DNA of 64,000 nucleotides, from assembly GCA_017428635.1 (NCBI GenBank), contig JAFRQK010000011.1, positions 1 through 64,000 of the forward strand, read 5' to 3'. Position 1 is the first letter of the stretch; the number at the start of each line of letters is the position of its first letter. The DNA is from Clostridia bacterium. GTDB taxonomy: Bacteria; Bacillota; Clostridia; Oscillospirales; CAG-272. Made by a program: the position numbers and the translations under genes. The notes under the pieces were generated by a model. That model saw only the letters and a list, made by a program, of their open reading frames with translations. It did not search any database and was not told where the DNA came from. Below, one piece after another: positions 1 through 7,620 of the stretch.

Positions 1-406
1 GGATAACGGCGGGCGTATTGTCGTTCGTATTCTTTCTTTAATAAATCGGGTCGTCGACTACGGAGAGACGAAGCGCGCCGCCCGCGTATGCGCGGCGGAC
101 CCCCTCGTTCACCGCATCCTCAAGCGTACCGCCCGAAATGTGGGTCAGTCTTCCGACGTCGGCGAAAACGACCGCCATCCCGGTATCCTGGCAGATAGGC
201 ACGCCGAGCGATCCCGCGGCATCAAGGTTATCATTGAGCGTCTCGAATATCTTTTTTCCCGTTTCCGACGTCTCCCTCGCCGCGGCGCGCCTGAGTGCGT
301 CCGACGCGAATTCGGGCAGGACCGTCACGGCGGAAAGAAACAGCTTTTCGACCTCTTCCGCGACTGACGCCGCATCTATATATCTGATCTTTTCCATTTT
401 CGGCAA
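1..406 (-). pseudogene. Fumarate hydratase alpha subunit (class I), interrupted by an in-frame stop, partial
   Basis: The N-terminal 122 codons read as a class I (4Fe-4S) fumarase/tartrate dehydratase alpha subunit: the segment with PICQDTGMAVVF carries the first cluster cysteine. The frame then meets TAA at 38-40 straight after VVDDPIY, yet bases 1-37 stay in the same frame and encode RKNTNDNTPAVI, the conserved family continuation. The stop therefore sits inside the protein (normally about 280 residues), replacing one poorly conserved residue. TAA ends other genes here, for example polA and rplL, so the code is not altered. Either a nonsense mutation or a sequence error would explain it. 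The start is TTG at 406 (GGAGGA 4 nt upstream) or ATG at 397. The rest of the gene lies outside the window. Confidence 0.75.
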
Positions 407-445
407 AGGGTCCTCCGATCTTGAAATATCTTCATTAATGATAAA

Positions 446-466
446 GTCCCGCCCGTCGGGCGGGAC
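446..466 (-). terminator. Hairpin between divIC and fumarase gene, weak terminator
   Basis: A 9-bp GC-rich stem (446-454 with 458-466, loop GTC) lies just downstream of the divIC stop. On the minus strand it is followed by TTTATC, a poor U-tract, so termination would be partial at best. It separates the sporulation/division cluster from the fumarase gene. Confidence 0.45.
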
Positions 467-472
467 GGATCT

Positions 473-748
473 TCAGTTGTCGGTATAAAAAATGATCTCT
501 TCGGGAAGGCGGAGGTGGAGTTTTTCCTTCGCCAACTCGATAATATAATCCTCGTCGAACGGCGCGTCGAGTTTGTTTTTCAACTCGCCTACCTTGCGCT
601 CTTCTTCGTCGATCTTTGTCTGAAGAACCGCCGTGTCGCTTTTCAGATCGTTGTTCTTGAGCTGCAGCCGCACGACCGTTACGATACAGAGAATAACGAA
701 TAGCAGAACCGCGATCTTGAAAAAAATATTGCTCGTGAAACTTTTCAA
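473..748 (-). CDS. divIC: Septum formation initiator DivIC/FtsB family
   Basis: A 91-residue bitopic membrane protein of the divisome. Residues about 8-27 form one transmembrane helix, about 28-65 a heptad-rich coiled coil, and the C-terminus (AKEKLHLRLPEEIIFYTDN) is the typical DivIC tail. In the family this subunit pairs with FtsL and DivIB at the septum. It begins 6 nt after the yabQ stop and closes the order rqcP-yabP-yabQ-divIC, which matches the Bacillus yabO-yabP-yabQ-divIC cluster. The length is normal for the family. The identification rests on size, topology, C-terminal motif and synteny together. Confidence 0.9.
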   Translation of the reverse strand: MKSFTSNIFFKIAVLLFVILCIVTVVRLQLKNNDLKSDTAVLQTKIDEEERKVGELKNKLDAPFDEDYIIELAKEKLHLRLPEEIIFYTDN

Positions 749-753
749 AACGA

Positions 754-1350
754 TTATCTCCTTCCCACGGAGCAGATAACTTCGCGGGCATCATCCGGGG
801 AGGTCTTTTTCCCCTTTCGCTTTTCCGACCTTTTGAGGCGCCGCGCCTCACGGACTCGCCGTAAATACGAGACGAGCGGGGACGCCACGTTTCTTTTTGC
901 GGCGGAGCAAAGCCGCCTGAGCGGGATCGCCGCGATCCTCGCGGCCGCGCGAAACGCGCGGCGAAGAAAATACGCGCTCCATTCCAGAGGAACGCGGATC
1001 GCTTTCCCCGGCAGAACGGAGTAAAGATAAAAACCGGCAGCAGCGGAAAAAAGCGAATAAGATCGGAATTTCCCGCCGCAGAAGGCGTACGTCAAAACGG
1101 CGAAAATCGCCGTGACGAACAGAGAGAACAGAACGTCGGCTGAAAAAACGGACGCGCGCCGCAAAAAGCGGACAAACGGACCGGGCGCGTCACTCTCGCT
1201 TTTACGGACGGATCTTTTACGCCGCGGAATGGAAACGGCGCCCGAGATCATCCCGATAAACCGAACGACGTCGCGTACGGCGCCGAAGAAGATACCGGAC
1301 AGAAAAAAGACGAGAACAGCGCGAAGCTGATCGGGTATGAACTCTTTCAA
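754..1350 (-). CDS. yabQ: Spore cortex biosynthesis protein YabQ
   Basis: A 198-residue membrane protein. The N-terminal helix with FFLSGIFFGAVRDVVR resembles the YabQ signature, followed by helices around residues 66-92 and 98-115 and a long, very basic cytoplasmic tail rich in Arg/Lys. YabQ is made in the mother cell during sporulation and is needed for cortex formation in Bacillus. Position between yabP and divIC supports the call more strongly than the divergent sequence does. The gene is separated from yabP by only 3 nt, so they are probably cotranscribed. The Arg-rich tail (about residues 120-198) is longer than I would expect for the family. Confidence 0.82.
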   Translation of the reverse strand: MKEFIPDQLRAVLVFFLSGIFFGAVRDVVRFIGMISGAVSIPRRKRSVRKSESDAPGPFVRFLRRASVFSADVLFSLFVTAIFAVLTYAFCGGKFRSYSLFSAAAGFYLYSVLPGKAIRVPLEWSAYFLRRAFRAAARIAAIPLRRLCSAAKRNVASPLVSYLRRVREARRLKRSEKRKGKKTSPDDAREVICSVGRR

Positions 1351-1353
1351 AAG

Positions 1354-1638
1354 TCAACTCTCCGCTCTTCGGCTGAAGAGACGGCCGCGCTTCTTTTTTC
1401 CGTCGCTTTCCCCGTAATAGAAAAAGCCGTCGATCTTCCCCCGGACGACGAGTCTGCCCGTCTCGGAAGAAAAACTGTCGATACGAATTTCTTCCCCCTC
1501 AACGGAGAAAGTGCCCAGGGACGACGCGGCGACGACCGACGTGTCCGTAAAACTTTCAACTTCAACGACCCCGGTGACGTCGAGATACCCCCGGGAGATC
1601 AGCGTTGCTCTGTGCTCTTTTTCGTTCTCGGTATTCAT
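1354..1638 (-). CDS. yabP: Sporulation protein YabP
   Basis: A 94-residue soluble protein of the YabP/YqfC family. It contains HRATLISRGYLDVTGVVEVESFTDTSVVAASSLG split over the first half, matching the family pattern (ligand-like 'L..R..L.ltGV..V.sFd...v.l.T..G'), and ends with a basic tail. The ATG at 1636-1638 is chosen because GGAGC lies 6 nt upstream; a longer reading to 1683 has no ribosome site. YabP is a sporulation protein of unknown biochemistry. It is preceded by rqcP and followed by yabQ with 3 nt between, as in Bacillus and many Clostridia. Confidence 0.85.
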   Translation of the reverse strand: MNTENEKEHRATLISRGYLDVTGVVEVESFTDTSVVAASSLGTFSVEGEEIRIDSFSSETGRLVVRGKIDGFFYYGESDGKKKRGRLFSRRAES

Positions 1639-1700
1639 GTGCCGCTCCAAAATTATACTTTCATATAATCTTATGAGCGGCACAGAATCATTATACCGAT

Positions 1701-1946
1701 TTATCCCTCCACTACCTCGTAGAGGTCGGAGGCCTCGGCCTTCGAAACGTTTTCTCTCACGTCGAGGACGCGTAGAGTTACGGTCCTCTCGCCGAAAGCG
1801 ATCTTTACCGTATCTCCGGTCTTTACGTCAAGGGACGCTCTCGCGACCTTGCCGTTGACTTCGACGTGTCCGTTGTCGCAGGCCTCGTTTGCAACGGTGC
1901 GGCGCTTTATCACACGCGATACTTTCAAAAACTTATCAAGCCGCAT
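1701..1946 (-). CDS. rqcP: RNA-binding S4 domain protein, RqcP (YabO/YlmH-type)
   Basis: An 81-residue protein that is almost entirely an S4 RNA-binding domain: MRLDKFLKVSRVIKRRTVANE at the start, then NGHVEVNG and a basic hydrophobic core. In Bacillus the orthologue RqcP (YabO) assists RqcH in adding alanine tails to nascent chains on obstructed 50S subunits. The start at 1944-1946 follows GGGAGG with 6 nt spacing; an upstream in-frame start at 1961 has none. It lies between HU and yabP, in the conserved HU-rqcP-yabP-yabQ-divIC order. Confidence 0.9.
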   Translation of the reverse strand: MRLDKFLKVSRVIKRRTVANEACDNGHVEVNGKVARASLDVKTGDTVKIAFGERTVTLRVLDVRENVSKAEASDLYEVVEG

Positions 1947-1990
1947 GGACGCCTCCCGCATTTTCCGGGACGACCGTCCCGATATTTATC

Positions 1991-2269
1991 TTATTTCTTG
2001 TTGACTTTCGCCTTAAGAGCAGACGACGGAGCAAAAGAAACGACCTTGGAAGCGGGAACCTTGATGGTTGCGCCGGTCTGGGGGTTTCTGCCGGTTCTGG
2101 CGGCTCTCTTCTTCGTACCGAACGTACCGAAGCCGATGAGCTGGACCTTGTCGCCCTTAACGAGAGCTTTCTCGACGGTTTCGAGAACAGCGGCGAGCGC
2201 CTTTTCGGAATCTTTCTTGGTGAATCCGGTCTTCTTCGCGATGGATTCTACGAGCTGTGACTTATTCAT
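1991..2269 (-). CDS. hup: DNA-binding protein HU
   Basis: A 92-residue histone-like protein with the full HU signature: MNKSQLVESIAKKTGFTKKD at the N-terminus, GFGTFGTKKRAARTGRNPQTG in the DNA-clasping arm region, and VSFAPSSALK at the C-terminus. HU binds DNA as a dimer, bends it and compacts the nucleoid. A purine-rich GGAAG site lies about 9 nt upstream of the ATG. The gene has its own near-consensus promoter (2317-2345) just after mazG, so it can be expressed far more strongly than the long operon upstream. Confidence 0.97.
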   Translation of the reverse strand: MNKSQLVESIAKKTGFTKKDSEKALAAVLETVEKALVKGDKVQLIGFGTFGTKKRAARTGRNPQTGATIKVPASKVVSFAPSSALKAKVNKK

Positions 2270-2316
2270 TTTTCTTCTTCCTTTTCTTTTGAATTTTTGG
2301 TTTATAACCGCTAGAA

Positions 2317-2345
2317 ATTATATCACAATTAGGGAAATGTTGCAA
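2317..2345 (-). promoter_or_regulatory. Vegetative promoter for HU
   Basis: On the minus strand TTGCAA (2340-2345) and TATAAT (2317-2322) are separated by exactly 17 bp. The start would fall about 35-45 nt upstream of the HU start codon. The element sits directly after the mazG stop, between the two genes. Confidence 0.8.
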
Positions 2346-2373
2346 GAGAATGTGCAATATTTTTTCGTTTTTT

Positions 2374-3093
2374 TCACAAATTTGTATAACTATCTATAAA
2401 TCCTGCGGTTTTTTTATTCAAATTCTCCTCCGGATCCTCCCCGAGGACCGCAAAAAGCGCCGAAATCGAGAAAATCGCGTCGGAAAGCGCGCCGACGGCT
2501 TCTTCGCGATCGTCGAGCCGTTTTCCTTTAAGACCGTTGAGTTCCGCGGTTATCCGGTCTATCATCTCATCCGCAGTACCGAAAGAATACCCGTCTTTCA
2601 GGGCGACTTTCGCCGTTTTTCTAGCTCTCATCAAAGCGGGGAGCGACGGAGGGATCGCCTCCATGTTTCCCTTCGCTCCGTCGCGGTGCTTTTCTTCTTT
2701 TTTCGCCTCGTTCCACGACGCGAGAGCGCCCTCCGGGTCCTCGGCGCTGACGTCGCCGAAAACGTGCGGATGGCGGCGGATCAGTTTTTCGCAGAGATCG
2801 GCGATCACGTCGTCCATTGAAAAACGTCCCGCTTCCTCCTCCATTCTCGCGTGAAACACGACCTGGAGAAGCAGATCTCCGAGTTCTTCGCGAAGAAGAT
2901 CGGGGTCTTCGTTGTCGATCGCCTCTGCGACCTCGTACGTCTCCTCGATCAGGTCGCGCCTGATCGACTTGTGATCCTGCGCGCGGTCCCACGGACAGCC
3001 GTGCTCTCCCCGAAGGCACGCCATTATCCGGCGGAGCGTATTGAAATCGTGTTCTTTGTCCGCGAGTATCGCGGCTTTTTCTTTGTCTTCCAT
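2374..3093 (-). CDS. mazG: Nucleoside triphosphate pyrophosphohydrolase MazG
   Basis: A 239-residue all-alpha NTP pyrophosphatase that hydrolyses (d)NTPs to monophosphates and pyrophosphate. The N-terminal MazG domain is intact: CPWDRAQDHKSI, then EETYEVAEAI and EELGDLLLQVVFHARM, which hold the metal-binding acidic residues. The second domain (about residues 150-239) keeps the helical framework, ending DPEENLNKKTAGFIDSY, but its expected EE-x(2)-GD metal motif reads EAVGALSD, so it is probably inactive. Such asymmetry occurs in the family. The gene follows the flippase gene by 21 nt and precedes HU, a Bacillus yabM-yabN-like order. Confidence 0.92.
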   Translation of the reverse strand: MEDKEKAAILADKEHDFNTLRRIMACLRGEHGCPWDRAQDHKSIRRDLIEETYEVAEAIDNEDPDLLREELGDLLLQVVFHARMEEEAGRFSMDDVIADLCEKLIRRHPHVFGDVSAEDPEGALASWNEAKKEEKHRDGAKGNMEAIPPSLPALMRARKTAKVALKDGYSFGTADEMIDRITAELNGLKGKRLDDREEAVGALSDAIFSISALFAVLGEDPEENLNKKTAGFIDSYTNL

Positions 3094-3114
3094 CGGTGGG
3101 TTTCCTTTATTCTT

Positions 3115-5583
3115 TTATTTTCCGGATTTTTCGGCAACGGCGGCAAAGCGGGATACGAGGGCGTCCCTGACTTCCGAGTTACCGTCCGTCACCTCGAGCC
3201 GTGAGAGCAGGAAGGCGTAACGGGAAGCGATCTCTGCCGTTTCCGCCGGGTTCACCCCCGCCCCGATCATCTCATCCTCATACTTTTCGAAAGATTCCGC
3301 CGCTATACGCGAAACGGAAAGCGTAACTGCAGGATCCGTCTCTTCGATAAGCTGATACGAAAGCGCGTCGAGATGGCTCTTATGGGCGACAAGAGCTTCG
3401 GAGTATTCCTCCGCCGTCATTCCATCGTCGTCTTCGGAGTCGACGATCGCCGTTCTGAGAGATGCGACGCCGGAAAGAGCCGAGGAGAACTCGCCCCACG
3501 CGGGGTCCTCGCCGCCGTATTTCAGCGAGTTATCCGCCCATGCGCCTACTTTATTGAGGAAATACCCGTTCGATTCGTCCGGGCTGTCCTCATCGAACGG
3601 ATCGTACGAAGACAGATACAATCGCAGGATATCGTAAGCGAGTTCGCCGTAGAACGGTTTTGCGGACAGATCGCCGATCGAGGTATTGAGACGCGCGTTG
3701 AGGGTCGACTCCTCGTCGGTCGTGAAAACGCCGTCCTCTCCTATCGCCTCGACGAGACCGAAATATGCGTCCTGCTCGAGAGGTCTCTTTTTAGCCGCGG
3801 ATGCGTAATAAGATACTCTGTTACCTTCTCCGGACTCGGCGGCGTTCATCGCCTTTTTGTAAGAAGAGCCCGAAATCAGGACCCCCGCTCCTCCGACGAT
3901 TCCAATAACAATGCAGACAATGAGGATCGACGCGACGGAATTGAGACGGAGTTTTTTGATGATCTTTTCGATCTTTTCGCCCTTGGGCAGCAGTTCGATA
4001 TCGTCCGGCGCGATCGCCTTGATAACAAAGATCAGAGTGACGTATACGGCGACAGCCGCGAGGATCGCAAGGATCGTGGCGATCTTGCCGGGGAGGAAGA
4101 TCGCGAACAGGCAGCGCGACCCGTATGCAGCTCCGCCGCAGAAAATCCCCGCGATCAGCGGACGGATGAAAACGCGCGACAGGCGCAGTTTAAGACCGGT
4201 GTGCTTCTTAATAAAGAACATATTGATCACGGTGGCCGTGAAATAGCAGATGAACGTGCTGATAGGCGTTCCCGGCATACCGATAAAGATGAGCAGAGCG
4301 ATATTCGCTCCGATCTTGGCGACGGCGCCGATAGCCATTGAGATCAGCGGTTTACGCTCGTGACCGCACGCCTGCAGCATCGCGTTCGTGATCGACAGAA
4401 CGCAGAGGAAGAAAGTTGAAGGCGCGAGGAGCGACAGAAGAGGCGCCGTGCTCGTTATCGCCGCCCGGTCGCGGTAGAACAGGCTCAGGATAGGTTCGGA
4501 CAGAGCGCAGAGACCGATAGCGCACGGGATACCGATGAGAACGGCGACCCGGAGCGCGCTCTCCATGACGCGGTGCGCCCTCTCGTGATCCCCTTTCGTC
4601 CTCGCAGCCGTGACGAGCGGAACGAGGGAGTACGAGATCGGGTAAACGAGAACGGGAGGAAGGTTGAACATTGGCACGGCGAGCGTGGTGTAGTTGCCGT
4701 ACACCGTGCTCGCGTCGATGCGTGAAAAACCGCGGAAAGTCTGAAGAAGATTCTGGATCAGGACGGTGTCTATCAGGTTTGTGAGCGACATGACGGACGA
4801 TGAGATCGTTATCGGTATCGCTATAAGGGCGATCCGCTTTATGATCTTCGAGGACTTTGTGACCTCGTGGTTCTCGCCCGATTCCTCAAGGTATTCCGCG
4901 TCGTATTTGTCGCTCTTGAAGAGCATTTTCGTAAACGTGAGGTAGACCATCCCGAGACCCGCGCCGACGGTAAGACCGAGGATGGCGAACGCGGCGACGT
5001 ACTTCAGCGCGCCGGGTTCCGACCCGTATTTGTGAAGCGCGTACATCGCGAACGCGATACCGAGGCCCAGCTTGGAAAGAGCCTCGATAAGCTGCGAGAT
5101 CGCGACGGGGAGCATCTTCTGATAGCCCTGGAAATATCCGCGCATCGCGGAGGACAGGCAGACGAAGAAGAGCGTAGGCGCTATCGCCATTATACACAGC
5201 GCGGTCGGCTCGTTCTTTATGACGTGAACGGAGAACGCGTTCGCTCCGACGAGCATCAGCGCCATTCCGACGAAACCGACGACGAAGAACATCCCCAGAG
5301 AGATCTTGAAGATCTTCTTTACCTGATCGATCTTACCGAGCGATCTGCTCTCTGAGATCATGATCGAAGTCGCGACGGGAAGGCCGGCCGTTGAGATCAT
5401 GTAAAAGAGCACGTAAAGCTGGTATGCGGCGTTATAGTAGCCCATACCCTCCCCGGAAATGAGATTGTGAAGGGGGATCTTAAACAGAAGCCCTATCGCT
5501 TTGATAACGAGGTTCGAGATCGTCAGGACGACGACGCCCGACACGAACATTCTCGTTGAATTTTTAACCTTCTTTTCAGCCAT
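3115..5583 (-). CDS. SpoVB/MurJ-type polysaccharide flippase fused to an extra extracytoplasmic domain
   Basis: An 822-residue protein. Residues 1-547 are a complete MOP-superfamily flippase with about 14 transmembrane helices (GEGMGYYNAAYQLYVLFYMIS is typical of the SpoVB/YabM group) and end in PKGEKIEKIIKKLRL, where relatives usually stop. A further helix at about 549-571 and a 250-residue acidic, mostly helical domain follow without any break in frame. By topology the added domain should lie outside the membrane. I do not recognise it. The flippase part likely moves lipid-linked cell-wall or spore-cortex precursors. Its place next to mazG mirrors yabM-yabN in Bacillus. Whether the role is in sporulation or vegetative growth cannot be told. 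Confidence 0.88.
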   Translation of the reverse strand: MAEKKVKNSTRMFVSGVVVLTISNLVIKAIGLLFKIPLHNLISGEGMGYYNAAYQLYVLFYMISTAGLPVATSIMISESRSLGKIDQVKKIFKISLGMFFVVGFVGMALMLVGANAFSVHVIKNEPTALCIMAIAPTLFFVCLSSAMRGYFQGYQKMLPVAISQLIEALSKLGLGIAFAMYALHKYGSEPGALKYVAAFAILGLTVGAGLGMVYLTFTKMLFKSDKYDAEYLEESGENHEVTKSSKIIKRIALIAIPITISSSVMSLTNLIDTVLIQNLLQTFRGFSRIDASTVYGNYTTLAVPMFNLPPVLVYPISYSLVPLVTAARTKGDHERAHRVMESALRVAVLIGIPCAIGLCALSEPILSLFYRDRAAITSTAPLLSLLAPSTFFLCVLSITNAMLQACGHERKPLISMAIGAVAKIGANIALLIFIGMPGTPISTFICYFTATVINMFFIKKHTGLKLRLSRVFIRPLIAGIFCGGAAYGSRCLFAIFLPGKIATILAILAAVAVYVTLIFVIKAIAPDDIELLPKGEKIEKIIKKLRLNSVASILIVCIVIGIVGGAGVLISGSSYKKAMNAAESGEGNRVSYYASAAKKRPLEQDAYFGLVEAIGEDGVFTTDEESTLNARLNTSIGDLSAKPFYGELAYDILRLYLSSYDPFDEDSPDESNGYFLNKVGAWADNSLKYGGEDPAWGEFSSALSGVASLRTAIVDSEDDDGMTAEEYSEALVAHKSHLDALSYQLIEETDPAVTLSVSRIAAESFEKYEDEMIGAGVNPAETAEIASRYAFLLSRLEVTDGNSEVRDALVSRFAAVAEKSGK

Positions 5584-5650
5584 GTCAGTCTCCGATGTTT
5601 TTATGCTTTTTCATTTATTTATACATTTTCCGGCGCCGGTATATTCTCGC

Positions 5651-7141
5651 TCAAACCATGTTGTGTTCGCGGTAAAACGAGAGGATATCGGCGGTGAGTT
5701 TCTTTCTTTTTTCTCCAAGCAGTCCGCTCTCGGACTCTCTTAAGTATTCGTAAGGATATTTCGATTCAAACGACCGTTTTATGTCGCGGTATCCGTCCGC
5801 TCCCGGAGTTGAGACGAGTTTCGTAACGGCGGACGCGCCGCAGGCGAAAACTGTGTGGATCTCCTCCATCATGTAGACGTTGTACATACACTCGCAACCG
5901 GGAAGCGAGTAACCTACGTTCTCGAGATTCCCGACGGTGTTTTTCTGCCTGTACATATAGTAGGGGCGATAACCCGCGCCGGAGGCGTAACGCGAAGAGA
6001 CGGAAACGGATCTTTCGGCGTCTTTTCCCTCTCTGTCGAAAGCGCCTTCTTCTTTGAACTTCGCAGATTTTTTGACGGTGAAGGTGTGTACGGTAAGATT
6101 TTCGGGCCTCAGTTCCGCGATCCGACCGCACGTGTTCTCGAACGAATCGGGATCGTCGCCCGGAAGGCCTGCGATGAGGTCGACGTTGACGGTGCCGATC
6201 CCCGCGTCCCGCGCGATAGCGTACGCATTGAAAAACTGTTCGACGGTGTGCTTTCTTCCGATGGCGGCAAGTACCGAATCGTTTAGCGTCTGCGGATTGA
6301 CGCTGACCCTGCCTACGCCGTGAGAAGCGGCTGCCTTCATCTTTTCCGCCGTTATCGTATCGGGTCTGCCCGCCTCGAGCGTAAACTCGGATGCGTTTTC
6401 CGTAAGAGGATAAAGAGAATCGAGAAGGCAGTCGAGTTGATCCGGCTCCAGGACCGTGGGCGTGCCGCCGCCGATATAGACAGTCGACACCTTAAGGCCG
6501 AGGTCACGGATCAGCGAGGCGGTGAACGCGATATCGTCCCTGAGACGTTTAAGATATTCGGGAATAAGAGAAAGAAGACGCGGGGACGTATACGAGACGA
6601 ACGAACAGTAGTCGCACCTCGTGGGACAGAACGGGATCGCGATATACACGCTGCATTTCCCGTCGTCGCCCGGTTTTATAAGTTCGCGTTCCGTCTTCGC
6701 AACTCCGACGGCGAGCCGGGCCTTCTCGGGGATCGCAAGATACGAGTTTACGATCTCGTCCGCGCTCTCTTTTTCGGTAAGACCCGACGTCAGAAATTCG
6801 GTGGCGAGTTTGGACGGACGGACGCCCGTCATTATCCCCCACGGGGGTCTGTACCCCGTCAGCGCTGACGCTGCTTTGAAAAACGCCCTGCCGGAAGACA
6901 GTTTTCTCGTTCTGTCCGCGCCGTCTGCGCGCCACGGCTCGAAGTCCTCGCCCGAGGCGGTCCCGCCGTCCCTGTCCCCAAGGGTGACCGCGGAAAAAGA
7001 GCCGTCGTCACGGTCGAAAAGACAGACGCGTGCCGTGAGGCGCGGGTCGTCTTCGTCACGGAACTTCTCGCCCGGGAAAAAGGCCATCGCGATCGTCTCG
7101 ATATAGTAAGGATTGAGGTCTCCCTCAACTGCGATCTTCAT
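5651..7141 (-). CDS. hemZ: Coproporphyrinogen III dehydrogenase-like radical SAM protein HemZ
   Basis: A 496-residue radical SAM protein. The cluster motif CX3CX2C is at residues 172, 176 and 179 (IPFCPTRCDYCSF), followed by YIGGGTPT and VNVDLIAGLPGD, all typical of the HemN/HemZ group. The 160-residue N-terminal part with PWGIMTGVRPSK is the HemZ-specific domain. HemZ proteins are annotated as oxygen-independent coproporphyrinogen dehydrogenases, but their activity is less well proven than that of HemN. No other haem gene lies in the window, so the substrate is open. It is 6 nt downstream of dtd and probably in the same transcript. Confidence 0.9.
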   Translation of the reverse strand: MKIAVEGDLNPYYIETIAMAFFPGEKFRDEDDPRLTARVCLFDRDDGSFSAVTLGDRDGGTASGEDFEPWRADGADRTRKLSSGRAFFKAASALTGYRPPWGIMTGVRPSKLATEFLTSGLTEKESADEIVNSYLAIPEKARLAVGVAKTERELIKPGDDGKCSVYIAIPFCPTRCDYCSFVSYTSPRLLSLIPEYLKRLRDDIAFTASLIRDLGLKVSTVYIGGGTPTVLEPDQLDCLLDSLYPLTENASEFTLEAGRPDTITAEKMKAAASHGVGRVSVNPQTLNDSVLAAIGRKHTVEQFFNAYAIARDAGIGTVNVDLIAGLPGDDPDSFENTCGRIAELRPENLTVHTFTVKKSAKFKEEGAFDREGKDAERSVSVSSRYASGAGYRPYYMYRQKNTVGNLENVGYSLPGCECMYNVYMMEEIHTVFACGASAVTKLVSTPGADGYRDIKRSFESKYPYEYLRESESGLLGEKRKKLTADILSFYREHNMV

Positions 7142-7147
7142 AGCAAG

Positions 7148-7609
7148 TCACTTTCTGCGCGGTCCCCTCAGCGTCTCGCTGTCCAGAGGAACGGTCACGG
7201 GACCGTCCGCGATCATATCGATTTTCATATCGGCTCCGAAGACGCCTTTTTCTGTCGGAACAAGTTCCGATAACGTCTCCGAGAACAGGTCGTAAAGTTT
7301 TTCGGCTTCGTCCGGAGGAGCCGCCGCGGTGAAATCGGGTCGGTTGCCTCGCCTGCACGACGCGGAAAGCGTGAAGTTCGAAACGGAAAGGACGCTGCCC
7401 CCGACGTCGCGGACGGACAGATTCATCTTGCCGTTTTCGTCCTCAAACACGCGCAGGGCGGCGATCTTTTCGCACAGGACGCGGACGTCCTCCTCACAGT
7501 CTCCCCTTTCGACTCCGACGAGAACAAGGAACCCTTTGCCGCAGCTTCCGCGGATCTCTCCGTCGACGGATACCGCCGCGCGAAGAACGCGCTGAAGGAT
7601 AACTTTCAT
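7148..7609 (-). CDS. dtd: D-aminoacyl-tRNA deacylase
   Basis: A 153-residue homodimeric enzyme that hydrolyses D-amino acids (and glycine mischarged on tRNA-Ala) from tRNA. It begins MKVILQRVLRAAVSVDGE, and carries the active-site stretch SVSNFTLSASCRRGNRPDF (usually SVSQFTL) and the second signature ADGPVT (usually NDGPVT). Both are slightly divergent but in the right places, and the length is standard. The gene follows rel and precedes hemZ; rel-dtd adjacency is common in Firmicutes. Confidence 0.95.
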   Translation of the reverse strand: MKVILQRVLRAAVSVDGEIRGSCGKGFLVLVGVERGDCEEDVRVLCEKIAALRVFEDENGKMNLSVRDVGGSVLSVSNFTLSASCRRGNRPDFTAAAPPDEAEKLYDLFSETLSELVPTEKGVFGADMKIDMIADGPVTVPLDSETLRGPRRK

Positions 7610-7620
7610 TCGGGATCACC

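Noticed and set aside
3115-3942. Frameshift or chimeric join creating the flippase extension
   Set aside because: The frame and codon style continue unbroken across the junction and the added region begins with a proper membrane helix.
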